A stretch of 47,841 nucleotides of DNA from Solobacterium sp. (GTDB taxonomy: Bacteria > Bacillota_I > Bacilli_A > Erysipelotrichales > Erysipelotrichaceae). The notes below the pieces were generated by a model, which saw nothing but the letters and a program-made list of their open reading frames with translations, searched no databases and had not been told where the DNA came from. Shown piece after piece: positions 7,992-16,748 of this stretch. Each line of letters begins with the position of its first letter. Position 1 is the first letter of the stretch. The stretch spans positions 1 to 47,841 of the forward strand of contig JAFUCL010000101.1 of assembly GCA_017459725.1 (NCBI GenBank), in the 5' to 3' direction. Made by a program: the position numbers and the translations under genes.

Positions 7992-9164
7992 ATGGATTAC
8001 AATGAGATGGCTTTAAAGCTTCATGAGGAAAACCGCGGCAAGATCAGCGTTGTGTCAAAGGTACAGGTAAAGACACGTGAGGATCTCAGCACTGCTTATA
8101 CACCGGGTGTGGCTGAGCCATGCCGGAAAATTGCGGCGAATAAAGAAGATGTATACAAATATACTGCCAAGGGAAATCTGGTTGCGGTGGTAACGGACGG
8201 TACGGCTGTGCTGGGTCTCGGTGATATCGGTCCGGAGGCAGGTATGCCGGTTATGGAAGGCAAGTGTGTTCTGTTCCGTGAATTTGCCGGTGTGGATGCG
8301 TTCCCGATCTGTCTGGATACCAAGGATGTGGATGAGATCGTGGATACGGTGTGCAGGATTGCGCCGGGTTTCGGCGGCATAAATCTTGAGGATATTGCGG
8401 CACCGCGCTGCTTTGAGGTTGAGGCAAAGCTGAAGGAACGCCTGGATATTCCGGTCTTCCATGATGACCAGCACGGTACAGCAATTGTACTGCTGGCGGC
8501 TTTGATCAATGCGCTGAAGGTAGTGGACAAGAAGACCGATGAGATCCGTGTGGTGATCTCAGGTGCGGGTTCGGCCGGTACAGCCATCGGCAAACTCCTG
8601 ATGAACTACGGTGTGAAGCATCTTCTCTACTGTGACAGAAACGGTATCCTCAATCAGGAAACAGCTCTGAATAATGCCCAGAAAGCACTGGCCGCGGAAA
8701 CCAATACGGACAATGTCAGCGGTACGATCGGTGATGCACTCAAGGGTGCGGATGTATTCATCGGTGTTTCGGCGCCGGGTATTGTCAGTGAGGATATGAT
8801 CCGTTCCATGAACCATGATGCAATCGTCTTCCCGATGGCCAATCCGACTCCGGAAATCATGCCGGATCTTGCTCTGAAGGCAGGCGCAAGGGTTGTCGGT
8901 ACGGGCAGAAGCGATTTCCCGAACCAGATCAACAATGTGCTGGTGTTCCCGGGTGTATTCCGCGGAGCACTGGATGTACGGGCAAAGGAAATCACGGAAA
9001 GCATGAAGCTGGCAGCTGCGGAAGCGATAGCTTCCCTGGTGGCTGACAGTGAACGGAATGAGGAGTATATCATTCCGAGTGTGTTTGATGCCAGAGTTGC
9101 CGGGGTGGTTGCGGAAGCTGTAGCGGAAACAGCGAAAAAAGAAGGCATTGCCAGACTCGGCTGA
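7992..9164 (+). CDS. malic enzyme, NAD(P)-dependent
   Basis: A 390-residue short-type malic enzyme: oxidative decarboxylation of malate to pyruvate and CO2, linking C4 acids to pyruvate and making NAD(P)H. Catalytic Tyr in AYTPGVAEPC, KGNLVAVVTDGTAVLGLGDIGPEAG, Lys in EGKCVLF, metal-binding Glu/Asp in LEDIAAPRCFEVE, dinucleotide motif GAGSAGTAIG, and FPMANPTPEI. I chose ATG 7992, behind AAGGAGAG, over upstream codons that overlap the liv terminator. Single gene with its own terminator. Cofactor preference cannot be fixed by eye. Confidence 0.95.
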   Translation: MDYNEMALKLHEENRGKISVVSKVQVKTREDLSTAYTPGVAEPCRKIAANKEDVYKYTAKGNLVAVVTDGTAVLGLGDIGPEAGMPVMEGKCVLFREFAGVDAFPICLDTKDVDEIVDTVCRIAPGFGGINLEDIAAPRCFEVEAKLKERLDIPVFHDDQHGTAIVLLAALINALKVVDKKTDEIRVVISGAGSAGTAIGKLLMNYGVKHLLYCDRNGILNQETALNNAQKALAAETNTDNVSGTIGDALKGADVFIGVSAPGIVSEDMIRSMNHDAIVFPMANPTPEIMPDLALKAGARVVGTGRSDFPNQINNVLVFPGVFRGALDVRAKEITESMKLAAAEAIASLVADSERNEEYIIPSVFDARVAGVVAEAVAETAKKEGIARLG

Positions 9165-9176
9165 GTAAGACACTGA

Positions 9177-9208
9177 AGCGGTACTGTTTGTCAGGGTGCC
9201 GCTTTTTT
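9177..9208 (+). terminator. terminator after malic enzyme
   Basis: AGCGGTAC pairs with GTGCCGCT (8 bp, one G-U), followed by TTTTTT. Confidence 0.8.
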
Positions 9209-9217
9209 GGTGCTTCA

Positions 9218-9245
9218 TTGAACGCTTTAATGAATGTTGTATTAT
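9218..9245 (+). promoter_or_regulatory. promoter of the MATE gene
   Basis: TTGAAC (9218-9223) with TATTAT (9240-9245) at 16-bp spacing; a TTATAC at 18 bp is an alternative. The predicted start of transcription lies after the upstream in-frame ATG codon, supporting the GTG start at 9276. Confidence 0.6.
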
Positions 9246-9275
9246 ACTACTATGTGTTTTGAAGGAGGGAATGCT

Positions 9276-10658
9276 GTGTCAGAAAAGAAAGAACTGATCA
9301 GAGATTTAACAAACGGAAGCGTACCGAAAACACTGTTGAACTTCGCCATGCCGCTGTTCCTGTCGGGACTGCTGCAAACTGTATACAACATGGTCGATAT
9401 GGTCATTGTCGGCCGGGTCGTCGGTCCGGAGGGACTTGCGGCTGTTTCCATCGGCGGCGAATTGCTGATGCTGCTGACATTTGTAGCAATGGGTTTCTCC
9501 AATGCCGGACAGATCATCATTTCACGGTATGTCGGTGAAGGCAGACGTGACCGTGTGGGTATGATGGTCGCTACACTGTTTACACTGCTGATGTCCTGTG
9601 CGGTCATCCTGATGGTCGTCTTCCTGTTTGCGCATAAGTTCATGCTCAACTGGATCAACACACCGCCGGAATCCTATACCATGGCGCGTGATTACATCAT
9701 GACCTGCATCTGCGGTCTTGTCTTCATCTACGGATATAACCTTGTCAGTGCGATTCTGCGCGGTATGGGTGATTCCAGACATCCGTTCATGTTCATCGCA
9801 ATTGCGTCCGTCATTAACCTGATCCTTGACCTGGTATTTGTAGCAGGTATGCGTATGGGTCCCTTCGGAGCTGCACTTGGTACAGTCATCGGCCAGGCAG
9901 CAAGCTTTATCTTCGCTCTGAACCTGCTGTACAAGAACAGAGAGTCCATCAACTTCGACTTCAAGCTGAAGAACTTCCGCATCTATAAACAGGTAATCCG
10001 GCCGCTGCTGTCACTCGGTATTCCGATGGTCATCCAGTCTGCCGCCATCAACTTCTCCATGCTGTATGTCAATGCATACATCAATACATACGGTGTATCG
10101 GCAGTTGCGGTCACCGGTATTGCAAGAAACCTGGAGCGTGTCATCAACATTGTCTCCCAGGCTGTATCCAGTGCCGGCGGTGCAATGATCTCACAGGCGC
10201 TCGGTGCCGGAAAGATCAACCGTGTGCCGAAGGTTGTATATACTGCCTTCTTCGTGGTGCTGGTGCCTGCCTGCATCATGGCGGTAATCACCATCTTCCA
10301 TCCGGAGTGGCTCTTCGGTCTGTTCACGGACAGTGCGGAGGTCATGGCCCTGGCAATGACCTATATACCGATTGCGCTGATCCAGTATGCAGGTGCTACG
10401 GTGCGTCCGGCATCCTTTGCCCTGATCAACGGTTCCGGCAACTCCAAGCTGAATCTGACGGTTGCACTGCTGGACGGTATTATCTGCCGTATCGGTTTTG
10501 CGCTTCTGCTCGGTGTATGGCTTGGCTGGGGTATCCGCGGTTTCTGGTACGGCAATGCCTTTGCGGGTCTTGCGCCGTCCATTGTCGGCGGTATATATCT
10601 TGTCAGCGGTACATGGAAGAAATATGCTTCCAAAGCGGAAGATATACAGCGCAGCTGA
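9276..10658 (+). CDS. MATE-family multidrug efflux transporter
   Basis: A 460-residue, 12-helix cation-coupled exporter of the MATE family. Family features: MPLFLSGLLQTVYNMVDMVIVGRVVG near the N-terminus, then a second, similar half from about residue 235. The start is GTG 9276, seven bases after AAGGAGGGA. An in-frame ATG at 9234 lies in the promoter region and is rejected. It stands alone between two terminators. A second, distinct MATE gene lies at 24932-26296. Substrate unknown. Confidence 0.93.
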   Translation: MSEKKELIRDLTNGSVPKTLLNFAMPLFLSGLLQTVYNMVDMVIVGRVVGPEGLAAVSIGGELLMLLTFVAMGFSNAGQIIISRYVGEGRRDRVGMMVATLFTLLMSCAVILMVVFLFAHKFMLNWINTPPESYTMARDYIMTCICGLVFIYGYNLVSAILRGMGDSRHPFMFIAIASVINLILDLVFVAGMRMGPFGAALGTVIGQAASFIFALNLLYKNRESINFDFKLKNFRIYKQVIRPLLSLGIPMVIQSAAINFSMLYVNAYINTYGVSAVAVTGIARNLERVINIVSQAVSSAGGAMISQALGAGKINRVPKVVYTAFFVVLVPACIMAVITIFHPEWLFGLFTDSAEVMALAMTYIPIALIQYAGATVRPASFALINGSGNSKLNLTVALLDGIICRIGFALLLGVWLGWGIRGFWYGNAFAGLAPSIVGGIYLVSGTWKKYASKAEDIQRS

Positions 10659-10670
10659 AAATGACACATG

Positions 10671-10695
10671 GTGCTCCTGAACAGGGAGCACTTTT
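10671..10695 (+). terminator. terminator after the MATE gene
   Basis: GTGCTCC-N7-GGAGCAC is a 7-bp perfect stem followed by TTTTC. Confidence 0.75.
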
Positions 10696-10722
10696 CAATT
10701 CAGTCGGAAAGAGATTGTCAAG

Positions 10723-10752
10723 TCCTGACTTATCCTGACTTTGGTGTATGAT
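10723..10752 (+). promoter_or_regulatory. tex promoter region with 9-bp direct repeat
   Basis: TCCTGACTT occurs at 10723-10731 and 10733-10741, one base apart. TATGAT at 10747-10752 is a plausible -10 box preceded by a weak -35 (CTGACT) within the repeat. The repeat may be a binding site. Confidence 0.4.
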
Positions 10753-10778
10753 TGTATGGCAGAAAGGAAGCAACGTAT

Positions 10779-13064
10779 ATGAATGAAGAGATTATCCAGG
10801 AGATAGCGCGAAAGCTGAAAGTCAGCCTGGAACAGGTGAAGAACACACTCGGCCTTCTTGAGGAAGGCAACACCGTTCCGTTCATTGCCCGGTACCGTAA
10901 GGAAGCAACCCGCGGTCTGGATGAAGAACAGATCCTGTATATAGAAAAGCAGTATCAGTATGAAGTAAATCTCGCCGAACGCAAGGAAGCAGTTCTGAAG
11001 CTGATTGAGGAGCAGGGAAAACTGACGGATGAGATCCGCAATGAGATCAATGCCTGCACCAAACTGTCACAGGTGGAAGACCTGTACAGACCGTACAAGC
11101 AGAAGAAAAAGACCAGAGCCGGTGTGGCTATCAAGAACGGACTGCAGCCGCTGGCTGACTGGATCCTGTCACTTCCGGAAGAAGGAGATCTGCAGGCTGA
11201 GGCAGAAAAGTATATCAACGAAGCCGTACCGAGTGCAGAGGAAGCAATTCAGGGTGCCAAGGACATCATTGCTGAAAATGCCAGTGACAGTGCTCAGCTG
11301 AGATGGAAGTTCAAGGAGAATATCCAGAAGACCGGTGTGCTTGTTACTAAGGTCAAGAAGGACAACCCTGATGAGAAAAAAGTCTATGAGATGTACTATG
11401 ACCGCAGTGAGAAGGTATCCCAGATAGCCGATCACCGTGTCATGGCAATAGACCGTGCCGAAAAGGAAAAGGTCATTACCGTATCATTCACATACGATGA
11501 TGCATATCTGTCCGAAGAAGCAGTAAAGAGCTTCCTGAAGGGACAGAAAACAATTGTTGAGAACGAGATCCGTGAAGCAGTTGATGATGGCTGCCACCGT
11601 CTGCTGTTCCCGAGTATTGAGAATGAAATCAGAAGTGATCTCTCCGAGCGTGCGCAGAATGCGTCCATTGAGATCTTCTCCATGAACCTTGAGAAGCTCC
11701 TGCTGCAGCCGCCGCTGAAGGGACGTATTGTACTCGGCTTTGACCCTGGTTTCTACAATGGCTGCAAACTTGCGGTTATTGATGAGACAGGCAAGATGCT
11801 TACCGTAGACAAGATCTTCCCGTTCCGTAAAAACAACACGGATATGGAACCTTCCAAGAAGAAACTGCTGGAGATGATCAGAAAGTACAATGTACAGATC
11901 ATCGCCATCGGCAACGGTACGGCATCACGTGAAAGTGAAAAGCTGTGCGCGGAACTGATCCGTGAGAATAATCTGAAGGTTGAGTATGCGATTGTCTCCG
12001 AAGCCGGCGCATCTGTCTGGTCCGCACAGGAAGCAGCCCGTGCAGAATTCCCGGATATGGCGGTTGAAGAGAGAAGTGCGGTTTCCATCGGACGCCGTCT
12101 GCTGGATCCGCTCGCAGAACTGATCAAGATCGATCCGAAGTCCATCGGTGTCGGTCAGTACCAGCATGACCTGCCGGTTAAGGCTCTGAATGAGCGCCTT
12201 GATGAAGCCATCATGAAGTGTGTCAACCGTACGGGTGCGGATCTGAATACCGCTTCCCAGGAACTCCTGATGCATATCTCCGGTCTGAATGCGGCAACTG
12301 CCAAAGAGATCGTCAACTACCGCAATGAGAACGGCCGCTTCACCAACCGTTCCCAGCTGCTCAAGGTAAAGAAGCTCGGTGCGAAGACATTCACACAGTG
12401 TGCAGGCTTCCTGCGTATCGTGAACGGTGATGAACCGCTGGATGAAACATCCATCCATCCGGAAAGCTATGAAGCTGCCAGAAAGCTGATGGCTGCCTGC
12501 GGTATTACAGCACTCGGTACAGCAGATGCTGAATTCCCGGAAGAGAAGACAAAGGATCTCGGCATTGATGCATACACACTGAAGGATATCGAAGATGCAA
12601 TCCGTCAGCCGCTGCGTGACTACCGTGACCAGTTTGAAGGGGCACTGCTGAGAAGCGACGTTCTGGAAATCTCCGACCTGCATGTCGGTGATCAGCTCTC
12701 CGGAACCGTCAGAAACGTTGTAGACTTCGGTGCCTTCGTGGATATCGGTCTGCATGAAGACGGTCTTGTGCATGTCTCCCGTATGAGCATGAACAGAATT
12801 CATCATCCTTCCGAAGTCGTATCTGTCGGTGATATCGTGCAGGTATACGTAGCCGGTGTAGATGAGATCAAGGAAAAGGTTCAGCTGTCGCTTCTGCCGC
12901 TCAGCGATCTTGAGAAGAGAGATGCTATGTGGCGTTCCAACCGCGGCAACCAGAAGAAGAACAGAAAGAACAATAACAACCGTCCGCAGAAGGAAGCTCC
13001 GAAACAGGTGACCATGGAGGATGCGACCAAGCGTCTGCTGGAACGTTTCGGCAACAAGCACTGA
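10779..13064 (+). CDS. tex: Tex family transcription accessory protein
   Basis: A 761-residue nucleic-acid-binding protein. N-terminal helical region with NTVPFIARYRKEATRGLDEEQ; YqgF/RNase-H-like domain from about 310 (ILGFDPGFYNGCKLAV, one residue variation on the usual DPGFRTG); HhH region LNTASQELLMHISGLNAATAKEIVNYR near 490; C-terminal S1 domain near 640-710 (GTVRNVVDFGAFVDIGLHEDGLVH). It acts on RNA/transcription, with general stress-related roles in other bacteria. A Lys/Asn-rich tail follows S1. The start ATG 10779 follows AAAGGAAG. Single gene. Confidence 0.95.
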   Translation: MNEEIIQEIARKLKVSLEQVKNTLGLLEEGNTVPFIARYRKEATRGLDEEQILYIEKQYQYEVNLAERKEAVLKLIEEQGKLTDEIRNEINACTKLSQVEDLYRPYKQKKKTRAGVAIKNGLQPLADWILSLPEEGDLQAEAEKYINEAVPSAEEAIQGAKDIIAENASDSAQLRWKFKENIQKTGVLVTKVKKDNPDEKKVYEMYYDRSEKVSQIADHRVMAIDRAEKEKVITVSFTYDDAYLSEEAVKSFLKGQKTIVENEIREAVDDGCHRLLFPSIENEIRSDLSERAQNASIEIFSMNLEKLLLQPPLKGRIVLGFDPGFYNGCKLAVIDETGKMLTVDKIFPFRKNNTDMEPSKKKLLEMIRKYNVQIIAIGNGTASRESEKLCAELIRENNLKVEYAIVSEAGASVWSAQEAARAEFPDMAVEERSAVSIGRRLLDPLAELIKIDPKSIGVGQYQHDLPVKALNERLDEAIMKCVNRTGADLNTASQELLMHISGLNAATAKEIVNYRNENGRFTNRSQLLKVKKLGAKTFTQCAGFLRIVNGDEPLDETSIHPESYEAARKLMAACGITALGTADAEFPEEKTKDLGIDAYTLKDIEDAIRQPLRDYRDQFEGALLRSDVLEISDLHVGDQLSGTVRNVVDFGAFVDIGLHEDGLVHVSRMSMNRIHHPSEVVSVGDIVQVYVAGVDEIKEKVQLSLLPLSDLEKRDAMWRSNRGNQKKNRKNNNNRPQKEAPKQVTMEDATKRLLERFGNKH

Positions 13065-13076
13065 CAACAATCCAAA

Positions 13077-13107
13077 GGCTGCAGTTCATAAAGGACTGCG
13101 GTCTTTT
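13077..13107 (+). terminator. terminator after tex
   Basis: GGCTGCAGTTC pairs with GGACTGCGGTC over 11 bp with G-U pairs, followed by TTTTATATTT. Confidence 0.7.
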
Positions 13108-13135
13108 ATATTTGCCCGATAGAGTTATGCAATGT

Positions 13136-13159
13136 AAAAAGACTGCTCAAAGAGCAGTC
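13136..13159 (-). terminator. terminator of the redox operon
   Basis: GACTGCTC-AAA-GAGCAGTC is an 8-bp perfect stem followed on the minus strand by TTTTT. It lies 48 nt past the stop of the lipoprotein reductase. Confidence 0.75.
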
Positions 13160-13207
13160 ATGATGTGTAGGTGTATCCGTGATATCCGCAGATACATTGT
13201 ACATGCA

Positions 13208-14164
13208 TTAATACCAGTCGTGTTTCTCGTTTCTGTCCAGAGAGCGGATCTGTTCCATCTCTTCCTCGCTCAGTTCAAAGCTGAAGAGATCCAGGTTTTC
13301 CTTTATGTGCTCCGGATTCGAGGAGCCGGGAATCACGATGATGCCGCGCTGCAGATCCCAGCGCAGAATGACCTGGGCTGCCGAGACGCCGTGTTTCTCT
13401 GCAATCTGCAGGATCACTTCATTGTTCAGCAGCTCTTTGGTATAGCCTCTGCCGCCGAGCGGATACCAGCACTGCACGGCAATGCCTTTTTCCTGGATGA
13501 AGGGAACCACTTCCTGTTCCTGGTAGTACGGGTGAATTTCATTCTGGACAAGGGCAGGGGGAATGCTGACCTGCGGGAGGAATTCCGTGAGTTCTTCGAT
13601 GTACCAGTTGGAAAGACCGAGGGAGCGGATCTTTCCTTCCGCAACATATTTTTCCATGGCCTTGTATGCTTTGACATCATCCGTGCCGGGGTGGTGCAGC
13701 AGCATCATATCAATGTATCCGATATCAAGTGTCTGCAGAGCAAGCTCAATGGCTTCTTCCGGTTCACTGAACTGTGAGGGATAAATCTTGGTGATGACGA
13801 ATATCTCCTCACGTGGAATGCCGTATTCTTCCATTGCCTGCCGCACACCTTCACCGACCGCTGCTTCATTGTGATACATGTATGCAGTGTCAATGAGACG
13901 GCCGCCGTTCTTCAGCAGTGCCTTTACCGAATTGATGCAGGTGTCATGGTCCAGTGCGTAAGTTCCGAGACCCGCAACCGGCATCATATAGCCGCTGTTC
14001 AGGGTGAATGTCTTGGTTTCAAGATCAAATGGATAGGAAGGCAGCGCGGTTTCCTGCGGTGCTTCTGCTGCAGGCGCAGATGTTTCCTGTACCGGAGGAT
14101 CTGCGGGTGCGGATGCACAGCTGACCGTCAGCAGTACAGCTGTCAGTAAAGCAATATATTTCAT
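13208..14164 (-). CDS. aldo/keto reductase carrying a lipoprotein signal peptide
   Basis: A 318-residue protein. Residues 1-15 are a short signal peptide ending in LTVSC with lipidation Cys16, then a Pro/Ala/Glu-rich linker to about 45. The rest is an aldo/keto reductase with a full tetrad: Asp92, Tyr97 (DTAYMYHNE), Lys126 (VITKIY) and His157 (LLHHPG); IPGSSNPEHI binds NADPH phosphate in the family. I start at ATG 14164 behind GGAG. It overlaps the TGA of the preceding remnant (TGATG), so coupling is likely. An NADPH enzyme outside the membrane is odd, as free cofactor is scarce there. It is the last gene of the operon. Confidence 0.85.
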   Translation of the reverse strand: MKYIALLTAVLLTVSCASAPADPPVQETSAPAAEAPQETALPSYPFDLETKTFTLNSGYMMPVAGLGTYALDHDTCINSVKALLKNGGRLIDTAYMYHNEAAVGEGVRQAMEEYGIPREEIFVITKIYPSQFSEPEEAIELALQTLDIGYIDMMLLHHPGTDDVKAYKAMEKYVAEGKIRSLGLSNWYIEELTEFLPQVSIPPALVQNEIHPYYQEQEVVPFIQEKGIAVQCWYPLGGRGYTKELLNNEVILQIAEKHGVSAAQVILRWDLQRGIIVIPGSSNPEHIKENLDLFSFELSEEEMEQIRSLDRNEKHDWY

Positions 14165-14360
14165 CACTTTTCTCCATTGTTGAGTTTCTTGAGCAGGTAA
14201 GCCATGTTCCGGCCGAGGTTCTGCATGGCTCAATGGTTTGTCCGGCAAGATCAATGCATACCGTTTCAATGCCTTCTTTATGCAGTTCGGCGAATACCGT
14301 TTCAATCAGTTTTGTAGTATTGCCGCGGCGGGCGCTGCCGTTGACGGCGAGTACTTTCAT
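14164..14360 (-). pseudogene. NADPH-dependent FMN reductase remnant with internal deletion
   Basis: The first 46 codons encode the N-terminus of a flavodoxin-like NAD(P)H:FMN reductase (MKVLAVNGSARRGNTTKLIE, ending GQTIEPC). The following frame shifts, and a different frame then reads MQNLGRNMAYLLKKLNNGEK and stops at 14164, which looks like the C-terminus of the same family. About 100 or more middle residues are missing, so the gene has lost its core and frame. The good ribosome site TAGGAGAA and the TGATG overlap with the next gene suggest the remnant still helps translate that gene. Confidence 0.75.
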
Positions 14361-14369
14361 GATGTTCTC

Positions 14370-15503
14370 CTAGGCGCCGAGCAGTCCGGCAAAGTCTGTC
14401 ATGATTTCGGAGATATGAATCTGCTGCGGGCATACATGTTCACAGCTGCGGCAGTGCAGGCATGCCTGCGGTTTTTTATCTTCAGGAAGTGCGGAGAGAG
14501 CCATCGGAGCAATGAAGCCGCCGCCGGTGTAAATATGCTCATTGTACAGTGAAATCAGATGCGGAATGTTCAGCTGCATCGGGCAGTGGCTGACACAGTA
14601 ATGGCAGGCGGTGCACGGTACGGTCTTGACTGCCAGCATTCCCTCTGCGATTGCGTTCAGGGTGTTCATTTCTCCGGCAGTGAGCGGCTTCTCTTCAGCG
14701 AAGGTGACCAGGTTCTTGGCAAGCTGGTCTTCTGCGGACATGCCGGAAAGAATCATGGTGACACCCGGAATGCTCTGCAGGAAACGGAATGCCCATGCGG
14801 CAGGATCTTCATCCGGACGCAGATCACGGAGTGTCTTTGTGTTCTCTTCACTGAGGGAAGCAAGTTTGCCGCCGCGCAGCGGTTCCATGACCCAGACAGG
14901 AATGTTGTGTTCGTTCAGCAGACTGACTTTTTCCCTGCCGTTCTGGAAGATCCAGTCGAGATAGTTCAGCTGCAGCTGGCAGAACTCCATATCACTGCCG
15001 TAGGCATCCAGGAAGCGCTTCAGCACTTCATAGCTGCCATGGCAGGAGAAACCGAGATGACGGATGCGTCCGTTCTTCTTCTGTTCCTTCAGGTATTCCA
15101 GAATCCCGTAGGCAGGATCCAGATATGCATCAATGTTCATCTCGCAGACATTATGGAACAGATAGAAATCAAAGTATTCCATGCCGGTCTTTTCCAGCTG
15201 TTTCTCAAAGATCTCCTGTACATGCGGCATGTTGGCAAGGTCATAGCCGGGGAATTTATCCGCAAGGTTGTAGGAATCACGCGGGTATTTCCGCAGGCAG
15301 CGTCCGAGCACTTCCTCGGAGTGTCCGTCATGATATCCCCATGCCGTGTCATAGTAGTTGATTCCTGCAGACATGGCTGTATCAATCATTTTCTGTGCTG
15401 TTTCTTCATCGATCCGGCTGTCATCACCGTTGATAACCGGCAGACGCATAGCGCCGAAACCGAGTGCGGAAAGCTGTTCGTCCCTGAATGTTCTCCTGAT
15501 CAT
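14370..15503 (-). CDS. aldo/keto reductase with C-terminal 4Fe-4S ferredoxin domain
   Basis: A 377-residue oxidoreductase. The N-terminal 280 residues form an aldo/keto reductase barrel (LGFGAMRLP, DTAWGYHDGHSEEVLG, KFPGYD, LFHNV). The C-terminus has two cysteine clusters, CTACHYCVSHCP and CLHCRSCEHVCP, for two 4Fe-4S centres. This architecture is common in anaerobes; substrates are generally unknown. The ATG is 3 nt after the small protein gene. The next remnant starts 9 nt after its stop. Both genes are likely under the divergent LysR regulator. Confidence 0.93.
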   Translation of the reverse strand: MIRRTFRDEQLSALGFGAMRLPVINGDDSRIDEETAQKMIDTAMSAGINYYDTAWGYHDGHSEEVLGRCLRKYPRDSYNLADKFPGYDLANMPHVQEIFEKQLEKTGMEYFDFYLFHNVCEMNIDAYLDPAYGILEYLKEQKKNGRIRHLGFSCHGSYEVLKRFLDAYGSDMEFCQLQLNYLDWIFQNGREKVSLLNEHNIPVWVMEPLRGGKLASLSEENTKTLRDLRPDEDPAAWAFRFLQSIPGVTMILSGMSAEDQLAKNLVTFAEEKPLTAGEMNTLNAIAEGMLAVKTVPCTACHYCVSHCPMQLNIPHLISLYNEHIYTGGGFIAPMALSALPEDKKPQACLHCRSCEHVCPQQIHISEIMTDFAGLLGA

Positions 15504-15506
15504 TTG

Positions 15507-15737
15507 TTATTTCCTCCTGTGACTGTTCTCATGTGCTCTGATCAGATAATCGGTGCGGTCGATCTGCTGCTGGATGCTGTGCATTTCCTCTATCAGTTCA
15601 CAGCGTCTGCGTTTCAGCTCGCGCAGGATCTCTGCATCATCGTTCTGTTCGCACATCTGCAGAATCCGCTGCTGTCTGTCTCCGGTGCAGCCTATATCCT
15701 GCAGGCAGAGAATCATATTTTCCCGCGTACTGATCAT
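15507..15737 (-). CDS. small helical protein of unknown function
   Basis: A 76-residue soluble protein, rich in charged residues and likely mostly helical. Residues about 30-70 (ILRELKRRRCELIEEMHSI) look like a coiled coil. Three cysteines are visible. The ATG follows AAGGAG with good spacing. The stop is only 3 nt before the ferredoxin-type reductase, so it is the first gene of that operon. I do not recognise the family. Its position suggests a role with the reductases, perhaps regulatory, which is inference. Confidence 0.7.
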   Translation of the reverse strand: MISTRENMILCLQDIGCTGDRQQRILQMCEQNDDAEILRELKRRRCELIEEMHSIQQQIDRTDYLIRAHENSHRRK

Positions 15738-15843
15738 ACATGACTCCTTCTTACGGTTTTACTGTACAGGGATAACAGGATATGCGCTAATGGTTATTAT
15801 CCATATCGTGATATGCTTATTATGAATATCACGGAGGTCCGGT
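15738..15843. promoter_or_regulatory. divergent promoter region of LysR gene and redox operon
   Basis: A 106-bp AT-rich spacer. It holds a near-perfect palindrome ATATC-GT-GATAT at 15803-15814, and an ATAAC-N16-GTTAT pair to its left. TATTAT at about 15819-15824 could be the lysR -10 box. This is the usual place for LysR-type binding sites. Confidence 0.5.
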
Positions 15844-16725
15844 ATGGAAATCAGAACATTGCGGTATTTTCTGGCTGCGGCAAGAGAAGAGAATATATCA
15901 AGGGCTGCGGAATCACTGCATATAACCCAGCCGACATTATCGAAGGCACTGAAGGGTCTGGAGAATGAACTGGGCAGAAAACTGTTTGTCAGAAAAAGCT
16001 TCAGTATACGTCTGACGGAAGAAGGGGTGCTTCTGCGCAGCCGGGCGGAGGATCTTGTCAGTATGGCGGATAAGATCGAGAAGGAGTTTCTGTCCCTGGA
16101 TGATTTCATGGGCGGTGAACTGTACTTCGGACTGGCAGAGTCATGGCAGATCCGGTATCTTGCCAGGGAGATCCGTCTTTTCCGTGAACGCTGTCCGGGA
16201 CTGCGCTATCACATCACCAGCGGTGATACCGAGCAGGTGACGGAGAAACTGGAGAAGGGACTGCTTGATTTTGCAGTGCTTGCGGAGACACCGGATTACG
16301 GCAGATATGAAGCGGTTGTGTTTCCGGAGGCGGATGTCTGGGGACTGGTGCTGCGGAGGAATGATCCGCTTGCGGAAAAAGAAAAAATCACCGTGGAGGA
16401 TCTGGCCGGTCTGCCGCTGTTCGCTTCCGAGCAGGGCTGGGAACATGATATCCGCGGCTGGGCAGGCAGCAGGTTCCAGAGTCTTCACTTTGAGGGTTCA
16501 TTCCGGCTTTCTTATAATGCCTCGGTATTTGCCAGGGAAGGTCTCGGATATCTGCTTACATTCGACCGTCTGATTGATACGTCACCGGAGAGCGGTCTGA
16601 AGTTCATTCCTCTCTATCCTGCTCTTACAACCAGCCTGTATCTGGTCTGGAACAGATACCAGACGTTTACACCGGCTGCTGACCGCTTTCTGCAGCAGAT
16701 CCGCAGGACATTCACAGATAAATAA
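15844..16725 (+). CDS. LysR-family transcriptional regulator
   Basis: A 293-residue regulator. Winged helix-turn-helix at the N-terminus (RTLRYFLAAAREENISRAAESLHITQPTLSKALKGLENELG, about 4-44), then an effector domain of the periplasmic-binding type. The ATG follows ACGGAGG. It is transcribed away from the aldo/keto reductase operon, so it most likely controls that operon and itself. The ligand is unknown. Confidence 0.93.
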   Translation: MEIRTLRYFLAAAREENISRAAESLHITQPTLSKALKGLENELGRKLFVRKSFSIRLTEEGVLLRSRAEDLVSMADKIEKEFLSLDDFMGGELYFGLAESWQIRYLAREIRLFRERCPGLRYHITSGDTEQVTEKLEKGLLDFAVLAETPDYGRYEAVVFPEADVWGLVLRRNDPLAEKEKITVEDLAGLPLFASEQGWEHDIRGWAGSRFQSLHFEGSFRLSYNASVFAREGLGYLLTFDRLIDTSPESGLKFIPLYPALTTSLYLVWNRYQTFTPAADRFLQQIRRTFTDK

Positions 16726-16748
16726 CAGAGCGGCGTGAGCCGCTCTGT
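16725..16748. terminator. hairpin between convergent lysR and nucleotidase genes
   Basis: ACAGAGCGGC-GTGA-GCCGCTCTGT is a perfect 10-bp stem that fills the whole gap between two facing stop codons. Neither side has a T run, so it may act mainly as a 3' end stabiliser or weak bidirectional terminator. Confidence 0.55.

Noticed and set aside
8055..9148. Long open frames on the minus strand opposite the malic enzyme gene
   Set aside because: No ribosome sites, odd composition rich in Arg/Ser/Pro, no family resemblance, and a convincing conserved protein on the other strand.
11925..13070. A 381-codon open frame opposite tex
   Set aside because: It mirrors the codon pattern of tex and has no start signal or recognisable domain.
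14559..15743. A 394-codon plus-strand frame across the ferredoxin-type reductase
   Set aside because: It spans two real minus-strand genes and lacks family features.
16725..16748. Possible CRISPR or repeat unit at the perfect hairpin
   Set aside because: Single copy, lies exactly between convergent stop codons, and acts as a 3' end hairpin. No CRISPR array was found in the window.
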